DNA of 64,000 bases, from contig NZ_BMXP01000001.1 of NCBI RefSeq assembly GCF_014651815.1, positions 710,853 to 774,852 of the forward strand, written 5' to 3'. Of the stretch, positions 1 to 9,411 are shown one piece after another. A model generated the notes under the pieces. The model was not told the DNA's origin, did no database searches, and saw nothing but the letters and a program-made list of their open reading frames with translations. A program made the position numbers and the translations under genes. Source of the DNA: Alteromonas halophila (lineage in GTDB: Bacteria > Pseudomonadota > Gammaproteobacteria > Enterobacterales > Alteromonadaceae). Positions within the stretch are counted from its first letter, which is position 1, and every line of letters starts with the position of its first letter.

Positions 1-1351
1 AATAGTGCACCTGAGTACTGATTACCCGGCGTAATTGATCAAAAGGGACCGAAACCAGGCGATATGCGGGCGCGTCAGAGGTAGTATTGTCCTGGTTTAG
101 CGGAACGGGCTGGCGGTAAAACAGCTCGCTGTCAATGTGCAGATACGGTACACGGTTGATATAACGCAGAAAGACTTTAAGGCCGCCGTCGATTTGCCAT
201 ATTGGTGATTTGGCGCTCGTTTGTGCTGACTGTGCTGACTGTGCGCCTTGCTGCTGTCGGGGATCAGCGGCCATCATTACCTGGAAATCGATGGCATCAG
301 GTGACGCCAGCCGCTGCTCAAGCACGTCAAACAGATCTTCCTGCTCAGAAAGTGCCGCATCACTGTCCTCAGAAACTGCGTCTGGTAACTGTTTGAGCTG
401 ATTACCTTTACTGTCAAAGGTATCGGCGTAATTCTTACCGGCAATAAGCCGCACTGATTTTGCATTGTCCCGACCGAAAACCACTTCCTGACGCCAGGTC
501 GTGTGCAGCAACCGGGTAAGCCCACGGGTCTGGCGGATTTGCTGTGACAGATCAGTCAGAGAGCGGGCATTGCTGGGCAAAAGGTGAGGGAAGAGCACCA
601 TGGGCCATTCAACCCCATTTGGTGTGATAGGAACTTCATCCGGCATGGCCACGGCATAGGGATCAACCGCGTTTGTCCAGGCAGCGTTCTGATAGCCAAA
701 CCACTGTACAGGCGTGTGACAAAAGGACACGGCCGGGACCTCAATGTTGGTCTCGTCAGGGCCGTGAAATTCCAGCCACAAGCCGGCAATATCTGCTGCC
801 GTCAGCGCGGTTTGCTGGTCGGCCTCGTGTATATCTGTGTGCGTATCAGCCGGGGAGGTGTCGGCAGCGGAATCTGACTCTGTTCCCTGCGACGTGCCGG
901 TTAGTTCGGCAAGACGCTGCTCACCCTGTGCTAACGCCTCGACATCTTCAGATGCACGCGCAGCGTGTGGGGTGGTGTATTCAGTATCTGAGCCCGGCTG
1001 GGTTCCGGCGGCCTGTGCTGACTGTGGCAGACTGGCCTGGTATTGCCGGTAGTCTTCCAGAATGGTTTCAAGATCAGGCTGCGGTTGCCACAGTGGCGAT
1101 GGTGGTGCATCGCAACGCGGCAAAGATTGTCTGATACGCCGAATATCAGGTGCCAGTGAGTCGGATATTAAATCCAGTTGCGCACGGTAGGGCGCCAGAC
1201 TGTCAGCATACGTAAACTGTTCCTCAAGCTGTGTCAGGGCCTGATTTCGGTCAAACAGAATGACCTCAACATCAAACCACCACTTTTCCTGTGCGGCAAC
1301 GTTTCCCGCTAGCAACAGCAATAATAAAGTGCCCACTCGCAGTTGTGGCAT
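1..1351 (-). CDS. csiV: CsiV-family peptidoglycan-binding protein (3'-truncated by window edge)
   Basis: The minus-strand frame opens with ATG at 1351-1349, directly after the mfd stop codon (TAG, 1354-1352), and stays open to the window edge, so about 450 codons are visible and the C-terminus is missing. It starts with a signal peptide (MPQLRVGTLLLLLLLAGNVA, then AQ) and continues with WWFDVEVILFDR, the typical opening of the CsiV/DUF2803 family. The middle (about residues 110-200) is acidic and Gln/Ser/Ala-rich, probably a linker. The end of the visible part (LKVFLRYINRVPYLHIDSEL) is a conserved-looking beta-rich segment. In Vibrio cholerae CsiV is a periplasmic factor needed for PBP1A-dependent wall synthesis, and it sits beside mfd there too. 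The family call rests on the start motif and on this synteny. Confidence 0.75.
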   Translation of the reverse strand, partial: MPQLRVGTLLLLLLAGNVAAQEKWWFDVEVILFDRNQALTQLEEQFTYADSLAPYRAQLDLISDSLAPDIRRIRQSLPRCDAPPSPLWQPQPDLETILEDYRQYQASLPQSAQAAGTQPGSDTEYTTPHAARASEDVEALAQGEQRLAELTGTSQGTESDSAADTSPADTHTDIHEADQQTALTAADIAGLWLEFHGPDETNIEVPAVSFCHTPVQWFGYQNAAWTNAVDPYAVAMPDEVPITPNGVEWPMVLFPHLLPSNARSLTDLSQQIRQTRGLTRLLHTTWRQEVVFGRDNAKSVRLIAGKNYADTFDSKGNQLKQLPDAVSEDSDAALSEQEDLFDVLEQRLASPDAIDFQVMMAADPRQQQGAQSAQSAQTSAKSPIWQIDGGLKVFLRYINRVPYLHIDSELFYRQPVPLNQDNTTSDAPAYRLVSVPFDQLRRVISTQVHY

Positions 1352-4300
1352 CTATCGCGTCTCCCTGGCAAATTCAGTTAGCATTTCATCAAGTAAAGCC
1401 AGTCGCGCGTCGCTGCTGTCGGTCTGTTTGACCACCCGCAGTTTCTGACTGCCCTCAAACTTATAGGTATCAGGTCGGGTTTGTACCAGCTTGATGATGT
1501 ATCCCGGATCAACACGGGTATCTTCTTTAAATTCTATGGTGCCGCCCTGTGGTGACATATCGACTTTCAGGATCCCCAACTCTCTCGCTCTGAGCTTTTG
1601 CTGCGCAATGCTGATAAGGTTTTTGGCAGCATCGGGTAATAACCCAAACCGGTCAATACATTCGACCTGAAACTCATCGATTTCCTCTGCACTGTCACAG
1701 CTTGCCAGACGTTTGTAAAGCGACAAGCGGGTATTAACATCGCCGATGTAGTCTTCTGGTAACAGCGCTGGTATACGGATTTCAATGTCGGTCTGCGCCG
1801 ATACCGCATCTGTCAGCGACGGCTCTTTGCCTTCTTTAAGTGCATTGACTGCCTGATCCAGCATGTCCATATACAGGCTGAAGCCAATGCTGGCGATCTG
1901 GCCCGACTGGTCATCACCAAGCAATTCACCGGCGCCACGAATTTCAAGGTCGTGTGTGGCAAGGGCAAAGCCCGCGCCCAAATCTTCAAGCTGAGAAATA
2001 GCGTCCAGGCGTTTGCTGGCATCCCGCGTCATTCGTTTCGGGTGAGGCGTCAGCAGATAGGCATAGGCCTGATGGTGCGAGCGGCCAACCCGGCCTCGTA
2101 ACTGGTGAAGCTGAGCCAGACCCAGATGATCGGCGCGATCCATAATAATGGTATTGGCCGTGGGAACGTCGATGCCGGTTTCGATAATGGTGGTACACAC
2201 CAGCACATTGTAACGCTGGTGGTAAAAGTCGCTCATCACCGATTCGAGTTCGCGCTCACGCATCTGGCCATGCCCCACTGCTACCCGTGCTTCCGGTACA
2301 ATTTCCGTAATTTCCTCGGCGGTACGGGCAATGGTGTCAACTTCGTTGTGCAGGAAGTAGACCTGACCGCCGCGCAGGATTTCACGCATAATGGCTTCCC
2401 GGATGACCGCCTTATTGCGCTGCTGGACAAAGGTTTTTATCGACAAACGACGCGCCGGGGCCGTAGCAATAATCGACAGGTCGCGCATACCGGAAAGCGC
2501 CATATTCAGGGTGCGCGGGATGGGCGTGGCGGTCAGTGTGAGGATATCCACATCTGCACGCAGCGATTTCAGTTTTTCTTTCTGGCGAACGCCGAAGCGG
2601 TGTTCTTCATCGATGATCACCAACCCCAGATCGGCAAACTTTATATCGCCAGAGAGCAGTTTATGGGTGCCCACCACAATGTCGACTTTGCCATCGCTGA
2701 TCCCTTCCATAACCGACTTTTGTGCTTTACCACTGACAAAACGGCTCATGACCTCAATGCGAAACGGCCAGTTAGCAAAGCGGTCTTTGAAGTTCTCAAA
2801 GTGTTGCTGGGCGAGCAGCGTGGTAGGTACCAGTATTGCCACCTGTTTACCCTGACTGGCTGCCAGGTATGCTGCGCGCATTGCGACTTCGGTTTTACCG
2901 AAACCTACATCGCCACAGACCAGACGGTCCATGGCCTGGGGCGAACCCATATCCTGGATCACCGCATTAATAGCCTGCATCTGATCCGGGGTTTCCTCAA
3001 ACGGGAAGCTGTCGGCAAAGCGCTGGTACTCTTCCCATTCAATAGGGTAGGAATAGCCCGGTTTAGCGGCCCGGCGGGCATAAACATCCAGTAGTTCGGC
3101 AGCGACATCACGCACTTTTTCTGCGGCTTTCTGCTTGGCTTTTGACCAGGCATCAGAGCCCAGCGAATGCAGCGGCGCACTTTCAATATCGCCGCCGGTA
3201 TAGCGGGAAATCAGGTGCAGTGAGGCTACAGGTACATACAGCTTGGATTGCCTGGCGTATTCAATACACAGGTATTCGGTGGTAACGCCACCGGCATCAA
3301 GGGTTTGCAAGCCGATATAGCGGCCGACACCGTGATCCAGATGCACCACCGGCTGGCCGACTGACAGTTCGGCAAGGTTACGGATAATGGCACTTTCATC
3401 GGTGCTGGTACGTTTATCCCGTAAACGCCGCTGACTGACTTTAAGCCCCAGCAGCTCGGTTTCAGTAATGAACAGCAGTTCACCTTCGCCGCTTTGCCAG
3501 CGAAAACTGTGCTCCACAAGCCCGACACTGATCCCCAGTGTTTCGTGACTTTGTAAAAAGCTGGCGAAACTCGTGGCCGGTGATGGCTTTATCCCGGCTT
3601 TAGCCAGAATAGCCAGCAGACTTTCCCGTCGGCCCTGGGTTTCTGCACAAAACAACACCTTGGCCCCGCGCGACTGGGCGTCACTGATCAGCGTTTGCAG
3701 GTGCGCAGCGGGCTGCTTCTTTTGCGGATTAATGGTGATGTCAGTGATAGCTTCACACTGCAGATTTGTCAGGCCCTGGCGTTCTTCCTGTGCATCGCTG
3801 TGCAGTGACACTCTCGGCCACTGCTTGATGTGCGCGAACAACTCTTCAATAGGTAAAAACAGTTCCCGCGGGCTTAGCAGCGGTCTGGCCAGGTTGTAGC
3901 GGTGCTGCTCATAGCGCTCTTCCACATCGGCCCAGAAAAACTCGCTGGCGTCCTTCACATCACCGTGCAGCAGAAGGGTGGTATCGGCATGCAGATAGTC
4001 AAATAACGTGGCAGTGTGCTCGAAAAAAAGTGGCAGGTAGTACTCAACACCGCTTGGCATAGTGCCTTTAGTGACCTGAGAAAACACTGATTCCTGGGCG
4101 TTACTGGCGTCAAAGCGGTCCAGAAACTGTTGCCTGAACAGCGACAGCGCGTCTTTGTCAGTAGGAAACTCCCGCGCTGGCAGCAAGCGGATTGCGTCCA
4201 CCTGATCGGTGGAGCGCTGTGATTCGATATCGAAATAGCGGATCGTATCGACTTCATCGTCGAACAAATCGATTCTGAACGGCCGTTCGCTGCCCATTGG

Positions 4301-4843
4301 GAACAAATCGATAATGCTGCCGCGTACCGAGAACTCACTGTGGCCGGTAACCTGACTGACATGCAGATAACCTGCCTGTTCCAGATTGCGGCGAAACTGT
4401 TCTCTGTCCAGCGTATCGCCCCGATTCAGCATCAGCAGATGACCCGCAAGATAATGGGTGGGCGCAAGGCGTTGCATCAGGGTGTTGACCGGCACAATAA
4501 AAATACCGTCGCGTTGCTGACCAAACTGAAACAGGGTTTGTAGCCGCTGCGAAATAATATCCTGATGCGGCGAAAACGTATCGTAGGGCAGTGTTTCCCA
4601 GTCTGGAAAGAGCGTGATGTTAAGGTCGTCTGATGTGGCGAAAAAGGCCAGCTCTTTTTCCAGTTTGAGTGCCGACGGTGTGTCAGCCGTTACCAGTACC
4701 AATGGTCCTACGGACTGAGCAGCCGCCTGACTTATCGCCAGTGCCTGACTGCTACCCTGTAATTGCGCCCAGTGCTGATGGTCCTGATGCGTTGCCTGCT
4801 TTTTTGCCCCGGGCAGCGGCAGAGAAAGAATAGTCGCCGTCAT
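1352..4843 (-). CDS. mfd: Transcription-repair coupling factor Mfd
   Basis: Length is 1163 residues, close to the 1148 of the E. coli protein. Mfd removes RNA polymerase stalled at DNA lesions and recruits UvrA. Domains in order: an N-terminal UvrB-like region (about 1-350), a CarD-like polymerase-interacting domain (about 490-560, SVGQPVVHLDHGVGRYIG), a RecG-type translocase with Walker A GDVGFGKTE near residue 644 and DEEH near 743, helicase motif VI (QLRGRVGRS), and a C-terminal TRCF domain (about 990-1120). It lies between csiV and a PilZ-like gene, all on the minus strand, with only 41 bases to the upstream gene, so an operon is likely. No frameshift or missing motif was seen. Confidence 0.97.
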   Translation of the reverse strand: MTATILSLPLPGAKKQATHQDHQHWAQLQGSSQALAISQAAAQSVGPLVLVTADTPSALKLEKELAFFATSDDLNITLFPDWETLPYDTFSPHQDIISQRLQTLFQFGQQRDGIFIVPVNTLMQRLAPTHYLAGHLLMLNRGDTLDREQFRRNLEQAGYLHVSQVTGHSEFSVRGSIIDLFPMGSERPFRIDLFDDEVDTIRYFDIESQRSTDQVDAIRLLPAREFPTDKDALSLFRQQFLDRFDASNAQESVFSQVTKGTMPSGVEYYLPLFFEHTATLFDYLHADTTLLLHGDVKDASEFFWADVEERYEQHRYNLARPLLSPRELFLPIEELFAHIKQWPRVSLHSDAQEERQGLTNLQCEAITDITINPQKKQPAAHLQTLISDAQSRGAKVLFCAETQGRRESLLAILAKAGIKPSPATSFASFLQSHETLGISVGLVEHSFRWQSGEGELLFITETELLGLKVSQRRLRDKRTSTDESAIIRNLAELSVGQPVVHLDHGVGRYIGLQTLDAGGVTTEYLCIEYARQSKLYVPVASLHLISRYTGGDIESAPLHSLGSDAWSKAKQKAAEKVRDVAAELLDVYARRAAKPGYSYPIEWEEYQRFADSFPFEETPDQMQAINAVIQDMGSPQAMDRLVCGDVGFGKTEVAMRAAYLAASQGKQVAILVPTTLLAQQHFENFKDRFANWPFRIEVMSRFVSGKAQKSVMEGISDGKVDIVVGTHKLLSGDIKFADLGLVIIDEEHRFGVRQKEKLKSLRADVDILTLTATPIPRTLNMALSGMRDLSIIATAPARRLSIKTFVQQRNKAVIREAIMREILRGGQVYFLHNEVDTIARTAEEITEIVPEARVAVGHGQMRERELESVMSDFYHQRYNVLVCTTIIETGIDVPTANTIIMDRADHLGLAQLHQLRGRVGRSHHQAYAYLLTPHPKRMTRDASKRLDAISQLEDLGAGFALATHDLEIRGAGELLGDDQSGQIASIGFSLYMDMLDQAVNALKEGKEPSLTDAVSAQTDIEIRIPALLPEDYIGDVNTRLSLYKRLASCDSAEEIDEFQVECIDRFGLLPDAAKNLISIAQQKLRARELGILKVDMSPQGGTIEFKEDTRVDPGYIIKLVQTRPDTYKFEGSQKLRVVKQTDSSDARLALLDEMLTEFARETR

Positions 4844-4884
4844 GTTACCTGTCGTCGTGTTGGTCTTCAGAGCAAGCGCTGTGG

Positions 4885-5490
4885 CTAGGAGGACGGATCC
4901 TCTCTACGGGTTTGAGCCCGTTTGCGTAACTCCAGAGTTTGTAAATGCAGACTGGCGCGTACCAGTAACTCCTGATCCTGCTCTCTGATGCGATTGAAAA
5001 TAAAGGCAATATGGTAGTCATTCCCGGCTTTCTCGCAAGCAATAACTTCTCCATAGCAGAAAATAGCGGCCGCCTCCTGGTCAAGAAACAACTTTATTTG
5101 TGCTGTTCTGCCCACTTCCAGGGCCGTCTGGCTGACAATGACCATGCCACCACCGCCAAATTTGTCAGTGGTGTAACGACAGTCTTCGTCATCCTGCTGA
5201 TGCAAAATAAATGACATCATCAGGTCTATTTTACGGGCCTGGTGGTTGAGATAATCCGCTAAAGATTCGGCGTGGTCGCTTAAATGCCGCAGCGGTCTGA
5301 GGGCCTGAGCCTCAATACTGGCCATCTCACCGGCAATTCTGAAAGCATATGGCATGTGGGTGTCCAGGTCTTCGACAGCCGGCAAAGGCTCGGCGTCGCT
5401 TTGCAGTGACACATTCACATTCAGAGGGTGTCGCATCATGAAAAACTCGTCAAACTGAGCTTTTTTTTGCTCCAGTGTCATATTTTCCAT
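4885..5490 (-). CDS. PilZ-like domain protein next to mfd
   Basis: A 201-residue soluble protein with a good ribosome site (AGGAG, 9 bases before the ATG). The first 110 residues look helical and could form a dimer or partner surface. Residues about 105-190 (KFGGGGMVIV, VGRTAQIKLFLDQ, YGEVIACE, YHIAFIF) follow the beta-strand pattern of a PilZ domain. The usual c-di-GMP RxxxR motif is not apparent, and the D/NxSxxG motif is replaced by DKFGGGG, so c-di-GMP binding is uncertain. A PilZ gene (PlzB) beside mfd is known in Vibrio cholerae, which supports the assignment. Divergent from lolC. Confidence 0.65.
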   Translation of the reverse strand: MENMTLEQKKAQFDEFFMMRHPLNVNVSLQSDAEPLPAVEDLDTHMPYAFRIAGEMASIEAQALRPLRHLSDHAESLADYLNHQARKIDLMMSFILHQQDDEDCRYTTDKFGGGGMVIVSQTALEVGRTAQIKLFLDQEAAAIFCYGEVIACEKAGNDYHIAFIFNRIREQDQELLVRASLHLQTLELRKRAQTRREDPSS

Positions 5491-5632
5491 GTTTTTCTCC
5501 TGCCACCTATTTCTTGTACGGCCAGTAGCTTACACGTAGACTACGCGTTTTACTATGCTGCATCAGTTGCGGTTGGTCGCCACGTATTGCCTGGCTGATA
5601 CCGCCTGCCTTACTTGTTTAATTGGTTATTAC

Positions 5633-6832
5633 ATGTTTCAACCCACCTCTGCTTTTATTGCGCTTCGTTACGCCACGGCGGGAAAACATAATAGTTTTGT
5701 CGCCTTCATCAACCGGTTTTCGGTTGCGGGGATTGCGCTGGGACTGGCCGCACTCATCGTAATTGTGTCAGTGATGAACGGGTTTGAGTCGCAACTAAAG
5801 CAGCGGGTTCTGGGTGTGGTGCCACACATTGTTGCCAGCACGCCACCTGATCAGATACGGCAACAAGCCATTCCCGGATTACGCGCCGCGATGGCCTACC
5901 GCGAGGCAGAAGGCGTGGTGCAGTCCCGGCGGGGCTTGCGGGGAATTCAGCTACAAGGCATAGAGACGGCGCAAATGCGTGAGCATGCTATGGTTACGCA
6001 GACAGTAGAAGCCGGGCAGTTTTCGCACATCGAGCCCGGCAGCTTTGTAGTAGCCATTGGCCGGGCACTGGCGGTGCAACTGGAGATACGGGTGGGTGAC
6101 CGGCTCCGGGTACTTATCGCCGATGCCAGTGTTTATACGCCCTTTGGTCGGATGCCAAGTCAGCGCCTGGTTACAGTGGGCGCCATCTTTGATATGCGCT
6201 CGCAAATGGACGATAAAGTGATTTATCTGCATGAGGATGATTTGCGCCGTTTGTTGCGAAAGCCGGAATCCGAACAGCCTGCGACGCGATTGTTTTTAAA
6301 CGATGCGTTTAACTACCAGCAGGCCATGGCCGTGCTGGAAGATAACAAGATTGAGGCGATAAGCTGGCGCAGCCGCCAGGGTCCATTGTTCGATGCCGTT
6401 AAAATGGAAAAGAACATGATGTTTTTAATGCTGGTGCTGATAATTGCTGTTGCCGCCTTCAACATTGTATCTGCACTGGTGATGGTGGTATCGGAAAAAC
6501 AGGGCGACATTGCTATTTTGCAGACACAGGGAATGCATCTGTCCGGGATACGCTGGGTGTTTATTTGCAACGGGGTATTTAATGGTGTGAAAGGCGCGTT
6601 GATTGGACTGGTGCTGGGTCTGGTTCTGACCACCCAGTTAAACCCCTTACTGAGCGTGTTAAACGTACCGCTGGCGTTGTCAGCAGATGGCCGGGGGGTG
6701 CCGGTAGTGCTGCAGATTGACCAGGTGGTGCTGGTGACAACATTGTCGCTGGTGCTGTGTCTGCTTGCCAGCCTGTATCCGGCGATGCGGGCGACCCGAA
6801 TCGCGCCGGCTGTCGCCTTGCAAAACGATTAA
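5633..6832 (+). CDS. lolC: Lipoprotein-releasing ABC transporter permease LolC
   Basis: The start at 5633 (MFQPTSAFIALRYATAG) matches the family N-terminus and gives 399 residues, as in E. coli LolC. An upstream ATG in frame at 5555 would add 26 unlikely residues. There is one membrane helix near residue 30 (IALGLAALIVIVSVMNGF), a periplasmic domain (about 60-250), then three helices with the conserved MEKNMM and EKQGDIAILQTQG segments. LolC helps extract outer-membrane lipoproteins from the inner membrane for LolA. The usual lolD and lolE partners do not follow; the next gene is a phosphoribosyltransferase. No obvious Shine-Dalgarno sequence precedes the chosen ATG. Confidence 0.9.
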   Translation: MFQPTSAFIALRYATAGKHNSFVAFINRFSVAGIALGLAALIVIVSVMNGFESQLKQRVLGVVPHIVASTPPDQIRQQAIPGLRAAMAYREAEGVVQSRRGLRGIQLQGIETAQMREHAMVTQTVEAGQFSHIEPGSFVVAIGRALAVQLEIRVGDRLRVLIADASVYTPFGRMPSQRLVTVGAIFDMRSQMDDKVIYLHEDDLRRLLRKPESEQPATRLFLNDAFNYQQAMAVLEDNKIEAISWRSRQGPLFDAVKMEKNMMFLMLVLIIAVAAFNIVSALVMVVSEKQGDIAILQTQGMHLSGIRWVFICNGVFNGVKGALIGLVLGLVLTTQLNPLLSVLNVPLALSADGRGVPVVLQIDQVVLVTTLSLVLCLLASLYPAMRATRIAPAVALQND

Positions 6833-6948
6833 ATGGCAGGGCAGGGTGCTGACAGCGCAGTCCTGAATTGAGGACGAGATTTAGCCGTGCAAATACAGCG
6901 GAAATTCACTATACTCCCCGTCCTTATTTTTCAGGCCAGTGGGACGAT

Positions 6949-7518
6949 ATGAAAAAGAACTTTATAACCTCGCCATCACTTCTTCAGGATGCCTTTCGTC
7001 TGGCGTCCAAGGTTTACGAAGACGGCTTTCGTCCGGATTTCATCGTCGGGATCTGGCGCGGCGGTGCACCTATCGGTATTGCTGTGCAGGAGTTTTTCGA
7101 GTTTAAGGATGTGTCGACGGATCATATCGCGGTACGTACATCTTCGTACTACGGCATCAATCAGCAATCCAAAGAGATCCGTGTACACGGTCTGCATTAT
7201 CTGGTTGAGAATGCTAACGCCGACGACAAACTGCTGATTGTTGATGATGTGTTTGACAGTGGCAGAAGTGTAGAGGCACTGATTGCGCAGGTTGAAAAAC
7301 TAATGCGCCTGAACCTTCCTACCGATATTCGTATTGCCTGCCCCTGGTACAAGCCTGCGAACAATAAAACCGACATCGTGCCCGATTACTACATCAATGA
7401 GAGTGATGAGTGGCTGGTTTTCCCCCATGAAATTACCGGCTTAAGCGAAGAAGAAATTCGTGAAGGGAAACAGGAATTAAACGGTGTGATGGACCTGCTG
7501 TTCGACAGCGCTAAGTAA
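6949..7518 (+). CDS. Purine phosphoribosyltransferase (Gpt/Hpt-like)
   Basis: A 189-residue type I phosphoribosyltransferase. The PRPP loop LLIVDDVFDSGRSVEAL (about residues 95-111) is canonical, and FIVGIWRGGAPIG (about 28-40) is the other conserved ribose-phosphate segment. It is longer than E. coli Gpt (152) and ends with a PHEITGLSEEEIREGK tail. Such enzymes salvage hypoxanthine, xanthine or guanine into nucleotides; which base it prefers cannot be told from sequence alone. The ATG at 6949 was chosen because the frame upstream has no family similarity. The gap to lolC is 116 bases, so it may have its own promoter. Confidence 0.85.
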   Translation: MKKNFITSPSLLQDAFRLASKVYEDGFRPDFIVGIWRGGAPIGIAVQEFFEFKDVSTDHIAVRTSSYYGINQQSKEIRVHGLHYLVENANADDKLLIVDDVFDSGRSVEALIAQVEKLMRLNLPTDIRIACPWYKPANNKTDIVPDYYINESDEWLVFPHEITGLSEEEIREGKQELNGVMDLLFDSAK

Positions 7519-7524
7519 CATCTG

Positions 7525-7578
7525 CCCGGCAGTTTATACATGCCGGGTAAACTGCAGACGAGGCCATGACGCCTCGTC
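7525..7578. terminator. Paired hairpins between convergent genes
   Basis: Two inverted repeats lie between the end of the phosphoribosyltransferase gene and the end of the racemase gene. The first is CCCGGCA (7525-7531) with TGCCGGG (7541-7547). The second is GACGAGGC (7557-7564) with GCCTCGTC (7571-7578). Neither has a T-run, so they are possible but weak terminators. Confidence 0.4.
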
Positions 7579-7589
7579 CGTTGTAAGCG

Positions 7590-8312
7590 TCAGCCTTCGC
7601 CTAAAGCGAAACCAACCCCCGCTGCGGCATGCAGTGCCGTTGTATCATAGAGCGGGATATCGGTGTGGCTGGCATCCAGCAGCAATGCAATTTCTGTACA
7701 GCCAAGCACCATCGCTTGTGCACCTTCGGTCTGCAGGCGGGTAATTATTTCCAGATACCGCTGACGTGAGGCTTCACGCAGTATGCCCTGACACAGTTCC
7801 TCAAAAATGATGCGATGTACATCATCCTGCTCCTGAGGGTTGGGTACAATGACATCAATCCCCTGTTGCACAAGGCGCGTTTTATAAAACGTTTCCTGCA
7901 TCGTAAATCGCGTACCTAACAAGCCGATACATGTACGCGCATCTGCATGCAATGCCGCTGACAGGCTGTCAGCGATATGCAGCAGTGGAACAGAGACCGC
8001 AGCTGCCAGCTCATCTGCCACTTTGTGCATGGTATTAGTACACAGCAAAATAGCCTGCGCGCCAGCGTTTTCAAGCGTCTGGGCCTGCGTACTCAGTAAT
8101 TTTGCAGCGCCTGCCCAGTCGTTATTGCGCTGCATATTTGCTACCTGTTCAAAGTTGACACTGCTTAGCAACAGCCTGGCAGACGTTAGCCCGCCGCAGC
8201 GCGCCTGAATGCCGCGATTGATAAGCGCATAGTAACTGGCGGTGGACTCCCAGCTCATGCCACCAACAAGGCCCAGTGTACGTAATTCGACTGATGCCGC
8301 GTTAACTGACAT
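7590..8312 (-). CDS. Aspartate/glutamate racemase family protein
   Basis: 240 residues counting from the ATG at 8312, which follows GGGAG and overlaps the end of the VOC gene by 11 bases. The protein begins ELRTLGLVGGMSWEST, a signature of the Asp/Glu racemase family. Both catalytic-cysteine regions are present: AILLCTNTMHKVAD (Cys about 91) and AMVLGCTEIALLL (Cys about 204). These enzymes swap the chirality of aspartate, glutamate or related amino acids without cofactor. The best-known close relative is E. coli YgeA; actual substrate is unknown. Translational coupling with the VOC gene suggests co-expression. Confidence 0.88.
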   Translation of the reverse strand: MSVNAASVELRTLGLVGGMSWESTASYYALINRGIQARCGGLTSARLLLSSVNFEQVANMQRNNDWAGAAKLLSTQAQTLENAGAQAILLCTNTMHKVADELAAAVSVPLLHIADSLSAALHADARTCIGLLGTRFTMQETFYKTRLVQQGIDVIVPNPQEQDDVHRIIFEELCQGILREASRQRYLEIITRLQTEGAQAMVLGCTEIALLLDASHTDIPLYDTTALHAAAGVGFALGEG

Positions 8313-8679
8313 GACCGGCTCCCGTGGCAGGCTCAGACCACACAGCAAATTCATTGCCGGAAGGGCAGGTGAAATGAAAGCGGCGGCCACCAGGAAAATC
8401 AAAGATAGGTTTGATTATCTGTCCGCCAGCCGCCCTCACCGCGTCGCGTGTCTCTTCAAGCTGATTGCTGTAAAGCACGACCAGTGCACTGCCTGCATCG
8501 GCACGCATGCAGGTATCGGCAAGGTAGAAGCCGCCGTCGATGCCGGCCTCTTCAAGTGCAGTATAGCTGTCACCATAATCGACAAACTGCCAGTTAAACA
8601 CCGATGAAAAAAAGGTTTTGGTCTGTGCCAAATCCTGCGAGGGCATTTCGATATAATTAATCTTGTGTGACTCGGGCAT
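8302..8679 (-). CDS. VOC (glyoxalase/bleomycin-resistance fold) family protein
   Basis: 125 residues from the ATG at 8679; an adjacent GTG at 8682 is less well placed behind the AAGGA ribosome site. INYIEMPSQDLAQTKTFFSSVFNW is split here into its recognisable parts: INYIEMPSQDL opens the first beta-alpha-beta module and FFSSVFNW is the conserved helix. GGRRFHFTCPSGNEFAVWSE closes the second module with the Glu metal ligand typical of the fold. Function cannot be assigned beyond a small metal-dependent enzyme or a binding protein. It overlaps and probably co-transcribes with the racemase gene downstream. Confidence 0.85.
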   Translation of the reverse strand: MPESHKINYIEMPSQDLAQTKTFFSSVFNWQFVDYGDSYTALEEAGIDGGFYLADTCMRADAGSALVVLYSNQLEETRDAVRAAGGQIIKPIFDFPGGRRFHFTCPSGNEFAVWSEPATGAGHVS

Positions 8680-8760
8680 CACTGCGCTTCCTTAAAGCAG
8701 TCGGGAACAGTTACGGTAAGCGGGCAAGCGGCACTTTTTGCTGAGCCATGCCAACCGCAT

Positions 8761-9405
8761 TTACGATTTATCAATGTAGAACTTATCGTGGAAGGTGTAT
8801 ACCCATTGAGGCTTATATATCGTGAGGACTGTCATGGTCATACCATTTAACAGTGCTTCGGGAAACAGTAGCAGCGGAATAAGCAGCATGTAATTATCAC
8901 TGATGGTTCGCCAGGGGTAGATGCCGTCTGCAAAGTAGTAGCCTCCGAGCAGGGCGACTTTTAAGGCAATACTGATGGCGCCGGGGAAAAAGGCGCAGAC
9001 AAAAATATAGACAAACAGGTTGCGCGGGATGCGGTGAAACGACACCATATAAATCAGATAGGTCACGCCGATAGGAACGCTGATACCCAGCAACGCATTG
9101 ACCCCAAACATGCTCCAGCTTTCAAACCCTGCAGCTGTGATCCCGACGAGTGAAAGTGATGCGGTTAAGAACGCATAACGCACCCCCAAAATCAGGGTAA
9201 CGGCACTCAGCCACAAAAAGTGAATATCCAGCCCGTCAAAAATCCCGGCCCGGAACAGCCACAGCACAAACAGTGTTACGCCGGTGCCAAACACCAGATG
9301 CTGACGCTGTTTGCTGGCGACAAAATCTCGCAGGCCGAGAGTGCGCAGGCTCCAGGTAAGGAGGCACAGATAAAGGAGTAGTCCGCTTAGCTGAAGCCCG
9401 CTCAT
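8761..9405 (-). CDS. CbiM-like energy-coupling-factor permease
   Basis: A 214-residue integral membrane protein with about six hydrophobic segments (for example LLLYLCLLTWSL, LVFGTGVTLFVLWLF, FVYIFVCAFFPGAISIAL, LLIPLLLFPEALLNGM). The pattern and the FPEALLNGM segment fit the CbiM/NikM-like permease family PF01891, whose members take up cobalt or nickel with an ECF ATPase. The N-terminal metal-binding MHI(A/P) motif of true CbiM is absent, so transport of metal by this solo copy is uncertain. No ATPase or T-component gene is nearby. It lies 6 bases after xthA on the same strand. Confidence 0.7.
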   Translation of the reverse strand: MSGLQLSGLLLYLCLLTWSLRTLGLRDFVASKQRQHLVFGTGVTLFVLWLFRAGIFDGLDIHFLWLSAVTLILGVRYAFLTASLSLVGITAAGFESWSMFGVNALLGISVPIGVTYLIYMVSFHRIPRNLFVYIFVCAFFPGAISIALKVALLGGYYFADGIYPWRTISDNYMLLIPLLLFPEALLNGMTMTVLTIYKPQWVYTFHDKFYIDKS

Positions 9406-9411
9406 GGTGAT

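Noticed and set aside
2105..3094. 329-codon plus-strand reading frame inside mfd
   Set aside because: It lies wholly antisense to the strongly conserved translocase core of mfd, is rich in His/Gln/Arg typical of reversed codons, and shows no domain.
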